From: Paenibacillus glycanilyticus
GTDB taxonomy: Bacteria > Bacillota > Bacilli > Paenibacillales > Paenibacillaceae
DNA: 64,000 bases
Direction of reading: 5' to 3'
Assembly (NCBI RefSeq): GCF_023715145.1
Contig: NZ_JAMBNP010000002.1
Coordinates: forward strand, 744,001-808,000
Shown here: one piece after another, positions 8,468 to 15,885 of the stretch
How the letters are laid out: each line of letters begins with the position of its first letter
How positions within the stretch are numbered: position 1 is the stretch's first letter
Translations under genes and position numbers: made by a program
Notes under the pieces: generated by a model
The model's database searches: none
Told to the model about the DNA's origin: nothing
Seen by the model: only the letters and a program-made list of their open reading frames with translations

Positions 8468-9565
8468 ATGCAGCCAAAAAGCAATATCGTGCATCTCCCC
8501 GTTTATCAGCCGGGGAAGCCGGTTGAAGACGTTAAGAGAGAGCTTGGATTAGAGGAAGTAATCAAGCTTGCTTCCAACGAGAACCCGTTCGGATATTCCG
8601 AGCAGGCGAAAGCAGCTATCATAAATGAATTAGGTCAAATTGCAGCCTATCCGGACGGCGCGAGCTTTGAATTGACTGCTGCTGTTGCGCAGAAGTACGG
8701 GGTAGAGTCTAACCAGATTATTTTCGGCACAGGCTCAAGCGATATTATACTTATGCTTGCGAGAACGTACCTTGCTCCAGGCGACGAGACGGTTATGGCC
8801 GACGAAACGTTCTCCCAATACAAACATAACGCGGAAATCGAAAATGCCCGCATTATTGAAGTGCCGTTGAAGAATGGCAAACATGATCTTCCGGCCATGC
8901 TGGCCAAAATTACGGACCGCACCAAGCTGGTTTGGGTATGCAATCCGAATAACCCGACGGGCACTATCGTCAAGGAAGACGAGCTTACGGCTTTCCTTGA
9001 TCAGGTTCCAAATGATGTTCTGGTCGTGCTGGATGAAGCGTACTGTGAATTTGTGAACGAGCCTGGTTTCCCTGACGGAATTCAATTGCTGAAGAAATAC
9101 CGGAATTTGATCGTTCTTCGCACATTCTCGAAAATTTACGGTCTGGCGTCGCTGCGGATCGGCTACGGCATCGGACATGCCGATGTTATCCAATACATGA
9201 ACCAAATCCGCGAGCCGTTTAATACGAACCGTCTTGCGCAAGTTGCCGCAAAAGCATCTCTTGCCGATGATGATTTCGTTGCGTTCTGCCGCGAGCAGAA
9301 CCGAGCGGGTATTGAATACCTGTACAGTCATTTCGACCGGCTTGGATTAAGCTATTTCCCGGCATACGGCAACTTTGTGATGGTGGATACGAAACGTCCG
9401 TCCGGTGAGATGTTCCAAGCCCTGCTTAGCAGAGGCTATATTGTTAGACCGCGCTGGACTTATTATCCGACCCATATCCGTGTGTCTGTCGGCACGCCTG
9501 AACAAAACGAGAAGTTTATCGCTGCCCTTGAGCAAGTTCTGCAGGAATCGGCGGTGCGCGGATAG
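8468..9565 (+). CDS. hisC: Histidinol-phosphate / aromatic aminotransferase
   Basis: A class II PLP aminotransferase that serves histidine synthesis and, in Bacillus, the final step to tyrosine and phenylalanine. The 365-residue product has LDEAYCEF and the PLP-lysine segment TFSKIYGLASLRIGYG near 220. An earlier in-frame ATG at 8462 is only one base from GAGGTG (8455-8460). The ATG at 8468 is seven bases away and gives the family N terminus MQPKSNIVHLPVYQPG, so I chose 8468. It lies between trpA and tyrA as in the B. subtilis supraoperon, four bases before tyrA. Confidence 0.93.
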   Translation: MQPKSNIVHLPVYQPGKPVEDVKRELGLEEVIKLASNENPFGYSEQAKAAIINELGQIAAYPDGASFELTAAVAQKYGVESNQIIFGTGSSDIILMLARTYLAPGDETVMADETFSQYKHNAEIENARIIEVPLKNGKHDLPAMLAKITDRTKLVWVCNPNNPTGTIVKEDELTAFLDQVPNDVLVVLDEAYCEFVNEPGFPDGIQLLKKYRNLIVLRTFSKIYGLASLRIGYGIGHADVIQYMNQIREPFNTNRLAQVAAKASLADDDFVAFCREQNRAGIEYLYSHFDRLGLSYFPAYGNFVMVDTKRPSGEMFQALLSRGYIVRPRWTYYPTHIRVSVGTPEQNEKFIAALEQVLQESAVRG

Positions 9566-9569
9566 CCTT

Positions 9570-10661
9570 ATGACGAAGATCGCGATATTTGGAGTAGGAT
9601 TGATTGGCGGATCGCTGGCGCTGTGCTTCAAAGGCAAGCCGGATCTTACCGTAGTTGGTTATTCGAACCGTCAATCCTCCGTCGAGAAATACATGAAGCG
9701 GGGAGTTGTTGATTATGCAACGACTTCCCTGCGCGAAGCTGCTGAAGGAGCCGATTTTATTTTCCTATGCGTGCCTGTTGGCATGCTCGAAGAATATGTT
9801 TCGGAGCTCAGCAAGCTGGAATTAAAGCCCGGCTGCATAATTACGGACGTAGGCAGTACAAAAGCATCCGTGGCCCAGTGCGGAAGAAGGCTGGAACAGA
9901 ATGGCGTATCGTTCATTGGCGGACACCCAATGGCCGGTTCGGAGCGCTCAGGCGTAGAGGCTGCCTCGACGAACCTGTTCGAGAATGCTTTCTATGTTCT
10001 GACACCGGAAGAGACGACGCCTCCTGAAGCGCTCGACAAGCTCAAAGAACTGCTCGTGCACACTAGAGCGCATCTCGTTAGTGTAGATGCCAACTCGCAT
10101 GACGAGATTGTAGGGGCGATCAGCCACCTTCCGCATATGATTGCCGTAGCGCTTGTTAATCAGGTACGGGGCTATAATGAACAGAACGGCTTATACGAGC
10201 TGCTGGCAGCCGGAGGTTTCCGGGATATTACGAGAATCGCTGCAAGTGACCCCGTCGTATGGCGTGATATTCTGATCAATAACCGCGAAGTGCTGCTTAA
10301 GCTTCTGAAGGATTGGAATGCGGAGGTTGAGAAGTTCGCGGTTATGCTGGAGTCCTTGAATGGCGATGCGATTGAGGAAGCCTTCCAGGCAGCAGGAGAG
10401 TTCCGCAGCAAACTGCCGGAGCGTCGCAAAGGCATGATTCATTCTTTATACGATTGTTACGTGGACGTTCCCGATCATCCCGGTATTATCGGCAATATTG
10501 CAAGCGAGCTTGGCAGCGCCAAGATTAACCTTAGCAATATCAATATTATTGAGAGCAGGGAAGATGTTCCCGGCGTGCTTCGCTTATCCTTCCGTTCGCA
10601 GGAAGATTTGGATCAGGCGATGGAGCTGCTAGGCAAAACCGGATATACGGTCCGTCAATAA
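9570..10661 (+). CDS. tyrA: Prephenate dehydrogenase with C-terminal ACT domain
   Basis: Oxidises prephenate to 4-hydroxyphenylpyruvate for tyrosine. The 363-residue product starts MTKIAIFGVGLIGGSLA, the dinucleotide-binding Rossmann motif. The prephenate dehydrogenase domain runs to about residue 285, with GGHPMAGSERSG and SHLPHMIA. Residues about 292-363 form an ACT domain (YVDVPDHPGIIGNIA), expected to bind an aromatic amino acid for feedback control. A longer open frame extends into hisC, but ATG 9570, four bases after hisC, is the sensible start. A terminator overlaps its stop codon. Confidence 0.95.
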   Translation: MTKIAIFGVGLIGGSLALCFKGKPDLTVVGYSNRQSSVEKYMKRGVVDYATTSLREAAEGADFIFLCVPVGMLEEYVSELSKLELKPGCIITDVGSTKASVAQCGRRLEQNGVSFIGGHPMAGSERSGVEAASTNLFENAFYVLTPEETTPPEALDKLKELLVHTRAHLVSVDANSHDEIVGAISHLPHMIAVALVNQVRGYNEQNGLYELLAAGGFRDITRIAASDPVVWRDILINNREVLLKLLKDWNAEVEKFAVMLESLNGDAIEEAFQAAGEFRSKLPERRKGMIHSLYDCYVDVPDHPGIIGNIASELGSAKINLSNINIIESREDVPGVLRLSFRSQEDLDQAMELLGKTGYTVRQ

Positions 10662-10686
10662 AACCTCGAAAGAGGTTTTTTTGTTT
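10661..10686 (+). terminator. Terminator after tyrA
   Basis: A seven-pair stem (10661-10667 with 10672-10678) closed by a GAAA tetraloop is followed by an interrupted T run. It marks the end of the aromatic supraoperon. Confidence 0.85.
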
Positions 10687-10740
10687 TTATAATTTACCTC
10701 CCAATGCTGTTCAGCCTGACATGTAGGCTTGTCAAAAAAA

Positions 10741-10755
10741 GTTTAAGCGTTTTCA
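10741..10755 (+). promoter_or_regulatory. cre-like box 1 (CcpA)
   Basis: The 15-mer fits the catabolite-responsive consensus WTGNAARCGNWWWCA at 13 of 15 positions, including the whole AARCGNWWWCA core. It starts 31 bp upstream of a second box, roughly three helical turns. Confidence 0.5.
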
Positions 10756-10763
10756 AAAAAGTG

Positions 10764-10792
10764 TTGACATTGTGGAAGCGTATACATATAAT
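10764..10792 (+). promoter_or_regulatory. Perfect-consensus sigma-A promoter of the small-RNA locus
   Basis: TTGACA (10764-10769) and TATAAT (10787-10792), both perfect, are separated by 17 bases. Transcription would start near 10799. The only thing before the next strong terminator is about 80 bases of non-coding DNA. Confidence 0.88.
10772..10786 (+). promoter_or_regulatory. cre-like box 2 (CcpA) inside the promoter spacer
   Basis: It matches WTGNAARCGNWWWCA at 14 of 15 positions and lies exactly between the -35 and -10 boxes, a position where CcpA binding would block RNA polymerase. Together with box 1 this suggests glucose repression (inference). Confidence 0.6.
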
Positions 10793-10798
10793 AAAAGT

Positions 10799-10880
10799 AC
10801 AGTATGGTTTCTCTCCACTCCTATCCAAAACTATAGCGTTCAATATGAATGCTGACCACTCTTCGGAGTGGTTTTTTTTT
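10799..10880 (+). ncRNA. Candidate small regulatory RNA (~80 nt)
   Basis: This is a short interval between a perfect sigma-A promoter and a strong intrinsic terminator (stem 10855-10861 with 10866-10872, TTCG tetraloop, then a run of T). It contains no frame with a ribosome binding site. Its 5' half has a C-rich stretch, CTCTCCACTCCTATCC (10811-10826), that could pair with Shine-Dalgarno sequences, as the C-rich motifs of several Firmicute sRNAs do. CCACTC occurs twice (10815 and 10856), so two foldings with the GGAGTGG arm are possible. It could instead be an attenuated leader, but the next gene is over 300 bases away. The sRNA role is inference. Confidence 0.6.
10855..10880 (+). terminator. 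Terminator of the small-RNA locus
   Basis: ACCACTC pairs with GAGTGGT around an ultrastable TTCG tetraloop, followed by nine T residues. Confidence 0.92.
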
Positions 10881-11116
10881 GTTTATTTAGAGGTGGACAG
10901 GCATATCTCTGAATTCCGACAAATTCCTGCAAGTTGGAAATTAGAGTTTATTTATTTTTTGAGACTAATGGAAAGAGGTATGTTACAATACGTAAGGATA
11001 GTCTCGTTTGTTAAAATATGGATGAAAACCCTTTTTGTCGAAAGAAGAAGGAATTTGGCCTGTTCGAATCGAATTACATACATCGTATTTTATTGAAAAA
11101 TTTTATGATAATGACC
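10881..11116. other. Intergenic stretch with no gene seen
   Basis: About 235 A/T-rich bases between the small-RNA terminator and the ECF-type promoter. An open frame crosses the whole area (10704-11096), but it runs through the promoter and terminator, has no ribosome binding site and has unnatural composition. I see nothing else here. Confidence 0.5.
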
Positions 11117-11141
11117 GCAACTTTTCGCTTCCGGTTCGGTA
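11117..11141 (+). promoter_or_regulatory. Possible ECF-type promoter of the sigma/anti-sigma operon
   Basis: GCAACTTTT (from 11117), an AAC-type -35 element typical of ECF sigma factors, is followed about 16 bases later by CGGTAC. It lies about 60 bases upstream of the sigma gene and would fit autoregulation. The assignment is tentative. Confidence 0.4.
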
Positions 11142-11198
11142 CAATGATACATAATCGAACTGGGAAGAAGAATTCGCAGGTGAGGAGGATCGCCTGTC

Positions 11199-11795
11199 AT
11201 GACTGATTCCCAATTAATACGAGAGATTAAGGACGGCAACATTGAGCTCTATTCGGAGCTGATGCGCCGTTATCAACGCAAGATACTAGCATTTATCTAT
11301 CATATGTTGAAGAGTGCCAAGCTGGAGCTCCTAGCTGAGGACCTATGCTCGGAAACGTTTTATAAAGCTTACCGCAGCCTCCATTCCTTCCGCGAAGTGG
11401 ATGCTTCTTTTTCGACGTGGTTGTATACGATTGCACGCAATACCGTACTTAGCGAGCTGCGCAAACAGAAGTCGGCTCATGTACCTTTGGATGATTCCAA
11501 TATCATGCCGGCTGCGCCGCCTGACCAGGTACCGGAACAGCATGTACTGCGCAATGAACGGATGGCGATGGTTCGGGAAGCCATTAATAATTTGCCTGAG
11601 AAACAACGCTCAGCACTCATACTGCGAGAGTATGACCAGCTCGAATATCAGGAGATCGCGAATATTTTGGGCCAGACGGTCAGTTCCGTAAAATCGTTGT
11701 TATTCCGGGCTAGAGCCAGCGTAAAAACGCAGCTAGAGCCTTACTTTGGCGAGACGCCGATGATGGAAGAATACGAAGGGATGAACACACGATGA
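11199..11795 (+). CDS. ECF-family RNA polymerase sigma factor
   Basis: The 198-residue protein has sigma region 2 at about residues 20-90 (DLCSETFYKAYRSLHSF, then FSTWLYTIARN) and sigma region 4 at about 130-180 (LPEKQRSALILREYDQLEYQEIA), joined by a short linker and with no region 3, as in ECF sigma factors. A strong GAGGAGGAT precedes the ATG. It overlaps the next gene, a zinc-type anti-sigma factor, by ATGA, the usual arrangement for a membrane-sensing pair. It is SigW/SigX-like in general form; the exact ECF group and regulon cannot be read from the sequence. Confidence 0.93.
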   Translation: MTDSQLIREIKDGNIELYSELMRRYQRKILAFIYHMLKSAKLELLAEDLCSETFYKAYRSLHSFREVDASFSTWLYTIARNTVLSELRKQKSAHVPLDDSNIMPAAPPDQVPEQHVLRNERMAMVREAINNLPEKQRSALILREYDQLEYQEIANILGQTVSSVKSLLFRARASVKTQLEPYFGETPMMEEYEGMNTR

Positions 11796-12394
11796 AATGC
11801 GATGACGTACAAGACAAGTTCGATATCTTCGGAGCTTTATCGGAGGAAGATACCGAACGGGAAGCGATGGAGGCCCATTTGCTCGATTGTGAGCATTGTT
11901 CTGAGCAATACCGCCTATGGGAAGAAAGCGAAGAGATGATTCGCAAGCTTTCGGAAGAGGATGAGGTTGTCAGCGCACAGATGGAGCATGTAAATCGCAG
12001 CGTCATGGATCGCATTTATGCCGAACAATCGTGGCTGATGCCCGTATCTCAGAAGAGTTACTATTTCTCGCCTGCTTTCCGCAGAAACTTGGCTATTGTA
12101 CTGTCGGCTTGCCTGGCAGTGTTTGTTTGTTCTTTTATCTTTTTCATTAATGGCAATGACAAGGGGACATCGGAAGAAACGATGGCCCAAATTACCGGTC
12201 TGATGGATACGGCCAATGCTTCCGGAAGCGATTTTGTCGTGAGCGCAGAATTTGAAGTGCCGGTGGCAAGCGTAAGCGACCCCTTTGTGCTTCAGGTCGT
12301 TCCTACCTTTCCGCAGTATTGGGTAGCCCTCTCGATGCTCGGTATCGTTATGTCGTTATTAATATTGAATTGGCTGTCTAGAACACGCAACTAA
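11792..12394 (+). CDS. Membrane anti-sigma factor with zinc-binding ASD motif
   Basis: The 200-residue protein starts with a cytoplasmic anti-sigma domain containing the HxxxCxxC zinc motif (His29, Cys33, Cys36, with Cys3 as a further candidate ligand). It has one membrane segment at about residues 100-119, an outer segment of about 55 residues, and a second hydrophobic segment at about 176-195 before a basic end. Translational coupling to the ECF sigma gene supports the pairing. With two predicted membrane segments it differs from single-pass RsiW. The stimulus is unknown. Confidence 0.85.
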   Translation: MKCDDVQDKFDIFGALSEEDTEREAMEAHLLDCEHCSEQYRLWEESEEMIRKLSEEDEVVSAQMEHVNRSVMDRIYAEQSWLMPVSQKSYYFSPAFRRNLAIVLSACLAVFVCSFIFFINGNDKGTSEETMAQITGLMDTANASGSDFVVSAEFEVPVASVSDPFVLQVVPTFPQYWVALSMLGIVMSLLILNWLSRTRN

Positions 12395-12576
12395 TGCACA
12401 AGCTTTACACAAACGGATATCCCAACGACGATAATACGAACCTCTAGCCGCGGTCGAGCTTCATCAAACGACCTCGATAGAGGTTTTCTCAAAATAGAAG
12501 AAAGAAACGTATGCCGCTCGTCCTTGGAGTGCAGCCGTCTACGCTTGTTTCAGTGTGAGAAAGGCAGGGAACATCA

Positions 12577-13167
12577 TTGATTATAGGTATGGTACGGCAT
12601 GGCAATACGGATTGGAATGCCTTAGGCAAGGTTCAAGGCCAGACGGATATCCCGTTAAATGAGCTTGGCAAAAAACAGGCAAACGCGCTGGCCGAGAGGT
12701 TAAGTCAAGACGAGAAATTGTGGGATGCCGTCATTTCGAGCGACCTGCAGAGAGCCCGTCAGACTGCCGCTGTTATTGCGGACAAGCTGGATATTCCGCT
12801 GCTGGATGGCGACCCAAGATTACGGGAGCGTAATTTCGGTGAAGTAGAAGGGCTAACCATGCCGGAGAGGATAGAGCGTTGGGGAGAAAACTGGCGTGAA
12901 GCTGCAGGCGGGCTTGAAAAGGATGAGGAAGTCCGCGCACGCGGACTAGCCTTCCTGGAGGATTGGCAGAAGCAGAAGCCGGATGGAAGACTGCTTGTCG
13001 TATCCCATGGCGGTTTTCTGGCACAAATGTTTGAAATGCTGTGTACCGATCTCGAGAAGCAGCAGCTTGGCAATTTGTCGTATTCCATTCTTCAGTTGAA
13101 GGACGAGCAATGGACTCCGCTTTTGTATAATTGTACTCGTCATTTGGAGGAATTAGCTCCGAAATGA
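12577..13167 (+). CDS. Histidine phosphatase family protein (phosphoglycerate mutase-like)
   Basis: The 196-residue protein begins MIIGMVRHGNTDWN, the RHG phosphohistidine motif of the branch 1 histidine phosphatases, and has VVSHGG near residue 145 with the second catalytic histidine. The start is TTG at 12577 behind AGGCAGG. The later ATG at 12589 would remove the first beta strand. The family includes cofactor-dependent phosphoglycerate mutases, CobC and broad phosphatases, so the substrate is unknown. It is monocistronic, with a strong terminator right after. Confidence 0.88.
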   Translation: MIIGMVRHGNTDWNALGKVQGQTDIPLNELGKKQANALAERLSQDEKLWDAVISSDLQRARQTAAVIADKLDIPLLDGDPRLRERNFGEVEGLTMPERIERWGENWREAAGGLEKDEEVRARGLAFLEDWQKQKPDGRLLVVSHGGFLAQMFEMLCTDLEKQQLGNLSYSILQLKDEQWTPLLYNCTRHLEELAPK

Positions 13168-13195
13168 GGGGATGTAATCGATGATAGGTCCGCTC

Positions 13196-13226
13196 AAGGG
13201 CTGCCACTAACGTGGCAGCCCTTTTT
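13196..13226 (+). terminator. Terminator after the histidine phosphatase gene
   Basis: A stem of at least ten perfect pairs (13198-13207 with 13212-13221), a TAAC loop and five T residues. Confidence 0.93.
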
Positions 13227-13468
13227 GCTGTTCCCGCCTTTGAATTTTCAAGGCCTAACAACTTCGAATCGTGGGAAACCGGAATCAACGGCGATCGGAA
13301 GAACATTTGCTGACGCAGCGGCTCCATTCCGCATAATGTGAAGCTTTTTCACACAACTAGTTTTAAAATTCAAATTTCTTCCCATAATGGTACTAATTAT
13401 TGCTAGCGAATCAAATAAGCTCGCGAGGAAGACGCAGGCGGCGGGCAGTTGCGGAAAGGAGAGATACC
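13227..13468. other. Intergenic stretch upstream of the unknown 393-aa gene
   Basis: No gene seen. It contains an imperfect inverted repeat TGTGAA (13337-13342) / TTCACA (13348-13353), which resembles a Rex or CRP/Fnr half-site pair but has the wrong spacer, and A/T-rich sequence afterwards that could hold a promoter I cannot define. Confidence 0.4.
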
Positions 13469-14650
13469 ATGAATTTGTCGGATATGCTGGGCTACGCAGA
13501 TATTCAGCAGTTGAGCCGGATTGCTACCGTGTATCAATGTGAGTGCAATGGCCACTCCAAAAATGATTTGATTCAGTCGATTCTCTCAACCGTAAGCCGG
13601 AAAGACGTATTTGAGGCGCAGATCAGCAGTATGAAACTGGACGAAATGCGGTTCTTGAACTCCTTGTTATTTGAGTCAAGAGATTCTTTCAGCCTGGAAG
13701 AGCTTATTGCAAGAGTTCAGCAAAGCAAGTTTGGCGAGCTTGAACCGCCAGCGGAAGAACCGCCGCAGAAGAAAACAAAACGTACAAAAAAGAAACAAGC
13801 CGAGGCGGAAGCGCCAAAAGAAACAGGACCGCGGGAGATGATCTCCAGGTTCAAGCATCAAGGCTGGCTGTTTAACGGAGTAACGGGAACGAACCGCTAT
13901 ATGTTCCAGGTACCGCAAGATCTTAGAACGAGGTTCCGCGAGACGCTTCGAAGAAAGTTTGCGGCAGAGCTGCATTATACGGATGAGCCGCATATGTACC
14001 GGGATGAGCAGCTTCTCGTGCAGGAGGATATTTATCAGCTGCTTCATTATATTTATCACACCGAGGTGCAGCTGTCGGCGGATGGTTCGATGTACAAACG
14101 CTTCAGCGGACAAATTTTAGAAAAGCTGGCCATCGCGGAAGAGTTGCCTTCCAAAGGCGAATGGCGATTCGGATACGGCCGGCATTTTCATTATTACCCG
14201 AACCGAATGTCGCTCTTGTATGACTACTGCAGCTACATGAAGTATTTCGTGGATGACAATCTGCTGCTGACGTTATCAACAAACGGTGAAGAGCGGCTGC
14301 GCGGCAAACCGGCCAATGAAATGGAACAGCTGTATAAATTCTGGCTGAAGCTGTACAAAGGGCCAATCCCGAATGTGCATGCGCTGGTGCACTGGATGAA
14401 CAGTCTGGCGGAGCAATGGGTTACGGTTGAATCTCTGCGCAGCGTGCTCATTCCTTTCATTAAACCGTTCTACTATGATACGGCGGATAAGGTGCTTGAT
14501 ATCCGGTTAATTGGAATGATGGTGCATCTCGGAATGCTTCGGATCGGAGAGCATCAGGAGCATGGAACGGTTGTGCGGATGACCAAAATGGGAAGGGCGC
14601 TGGTCGCGGGTGTTAGTCTCGAGGATCAGGATCGGATGTTTCTCTATTAG
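13469..14650 (+). CDS. Hypothetical protein, 393 aa, with lysine-rich linker
   Basis: The ATG at 13469 follows AAGGAGAG at a good distance; the longer open frame from 13400 has no ribosome binding site. The soluble product has an N-terminal helical region (about 1-85), a Pro/Glu/Lys-rich linker at about 95-130 (EEPPQKKTKRTKKKQ), and a long alpha/beta C-terminal region rich in Tyr, Leu and Arg. The last 100 residues look winged-helix-like (VTVESLRSVLIPFIKPFYYDTA, then MMVHLGMLRIGE). I do not recognise the family. The mix of a basic linker and winged-helix-like end hints at nucleic-acid binding, but that is speculation. Confidence 0.8.
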   Translation: MNLSDMLGYADIQQLSRIATVYQCECNGHSKNDLIQSILSTVSRKDVFEAQISSMKLDEMRFLNSLLFESRDSFSLEELIARVQQSKFGELEPPAEEPPQKKTKRTKKKQAEAEAPKETGPREMISRFKHQGWLFNGVTGTNRYMFQVPQDLRTRFRETLRRKFAAELHYTDEPHMYRDEQLLVQEDIYQLLHYIYHTEVQLSADGSMYKRFSGQILEKLAIAEELPSKGEWRFGYGRHFHYYPNRMSLLYDYCSYMKYFVDDNLLLTLSTNGEERLRGKPANEMEQLYKFWLKLYKGPIPNVHALVHWMNSLAEQWVTVESLRSVLIPFIKPFYYDTADKVLDIRLIGMMVHLGMLRIGEHQEHGTVVRMTKMGRALVAGVSLEDQDRMFLY

Positions 14651-14863
14651 TTTTTCTATGAAACCAACTAGGCGATGACATATTAATTGGAATGGGGGCA
14701 ATCGTACTTATCGGCGCGCAGAATGGTGAATATGCTTAAAGTAGGAGCCGGTTCGATTGTGACTGAGAATGACGAGTTGACCTATACTCTTTCACTTGAA
14801 TCACCGCGTGACGATAGTCGAAGACGATAGGATCTCTTTAACGCCGGTTTGGAGGTGTATCCT

Positions 14864-15046
14864 ATGGACAAAATGAAAGTTGCTTATGAAGCGATGCTAG
14901 GATTAGCTGCGGAGATGGTATTGGATGAAGCCGTTCACAAATTTCGCTCGGATCGGATTTACAAAGCGATTGATCAAGCGTTAGCCGTTGGGGACGAGGA
15001 TACGTTCTACCGTTTAGCCGCTCAATTAAATCAATTAAAAAGCTAA
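14864..15046 (+). CDS. Stand-alone IDEAL-domain protein (60 aa)
   Basis: The peptide (MDKMKVAYEAMLGLAAEMV...) contains an IDEAL domain, seen in FRSDRIYKAIDQALAVGDED (residues about 27-46). ATG 14864 is the right start because GGAGGTG lies at 14851-14857; an in-frame TTG at 14849 overlaps that site. In B. subtilis the gene before ypiF is ypiB, a longer UPF0302 protein ending in an IDEAL domain. Here only the IDEAL part is encoded at the same position. The domain's role is unclear. Confidence 0.85.
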   Translation: MDKMKVAYEAMLGLAAEMVLDEAVHKFRSDRIYKAIDQALAVGDEDTFYRLAAQLNQLKS

Positions 15047-15057
15047 TTTACGCAAAT

Positions 15058-15118
15058 AGAAACTTCCGCCCTATAATGGAGACGATTAAAAATCCATTGT
15101 AGCAGCGGGAGTTTTTTT
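15058..15118 (+). terminator. Long terminator after the IDEAL gene
   Basis: Two stacked helices (about 15060-15069 with 15105-15114, and 15072-15080 with 15093-15101, each with one G-T wobble) end in seven T residues. Confidence 0.85.
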
Positions 15119-15200
15119 GTTGCATGTCATTGGCAAGATTGTCCTTTATGGGTAACATAGAGGTTACGGATAAATTTCAACTTAGGAAAGGGAGCAGGAA

Positions 15201-15620
15201 ATGAAATTCAGCGATATTGCAGAGGAACAATGGGACGAGCTTAGACCGTACCTCGATACGTGCTTGCTGCCGGTCACCGGCATGACGGGGCTTGAGCAGC
15301 CTCATGAAGCGCGGATAGCGCTTGAGCAGTTAAGGGATGTCATGGATCTGATCGAGATTCCGTTTAAAGGAAGAATTGTGACCTATCCGGCGATGCATTA
15401 CTTTCATGAAGGGTCTGAAGGGAAGCTCGTATCGAGAACCTGTCGTTCATTGAAAGAGACGGGATTTCGGTTTGTCATTGTCATTTCGGCAAAGAACCAG
15501 GATGCTCTTGAATGCCCGGATGCCGATCTGATTATATGCCCGAATGGAGAGGGAGAAGCCCCTGCGGCAGCAGCTGTGTCGAAAGCCGTGCAGGCTTTGT
15601 GGAATCGCGGCGAATCGTAA
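15201..15620 (+). CDS. ypiF: YpiF-like protein (DUF2487)
   Basis: A 139-residue soluble protein with the DUF2487 pattern: KFSDIAEEQWDELRPYLDT at the N terminus, then LEQLRDVMDLIEIPFKGR and YPAMHYF. The start follows GAAAGGGAGCAG. In B. subtilis ypiF stands directly before qcrABC, and the same arrangement is found here. A role linked to assembly or control of the bc complex is possible from position only; no function is established. Confidence 0.82.
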   Translation: MKFSDIAEEQWDELRPYLDTCLLPVTGMTGLEQPHEARIALEQLRDVMDLIEIPFKGRIVTYPAMHYFHEGSEGKLVSRTCRSLKETGFRFVIVISAKNQDALECPDADLIICPNGEGEAPAAAAVSKAVQALWNRGES

Positions 15621-15776
15621 GTGACGGTTAAGCGCTCTCATCTTGCAAACAGGGGTATTTTTGAATAAAAAAAATGGGATTTGGGGAAACAAAAGTTATG
15701 GCAAGGTTAATTGTGACAAATTGCCAACAAATTTATGAATGGCATTTTATAGGTAAACAAATCGCGAGCCATATTC

Positions 15777-15805
15777 TTGACGCTCCCAAGCACCTAGGCT
15801 ATTAT
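15777..15805 (+). promoter_or_regulatory. Sigma-A promoter for qcrABC
   Basis: TTGACG (15777-15782) and TATTAT (15800-15805) are separated by 17 bases, about 80 bases before the qcrA start. Confidence 0.75.
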
Positions 15806-15885
15806 AGTTTATGTCCTAGTTCGTCAAGCGTTTTGCCGTGTGGCTGAACGCGAGAAATGGTTGGCAAAGGGGGTTAGAACAGAAG

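Noticed and set aside
10704..11096. 130-codon open frame after tyrA
   Set aside because: It crosses a perfect sigma-A promoter and a strong terminator, has no ribosome binding site and encodes low-quality sequence.
13337..13353. Rex or CRP/Fnr operator (TGTGAA...TTCACA)
   Set aside because: The five-base spacer does not match the Rex operator (four) and the TGTGA/TCACA spacing is seven rather than six.
14687..14830. Possible 35-48 codon small gene before the IDEAL gene
   Set aside because: The frame is open and the peptide (LKVGAGSIVTENDELTYTL) looks protein-like, but none of its start codons has a ribosome binding site at a suitable distance.
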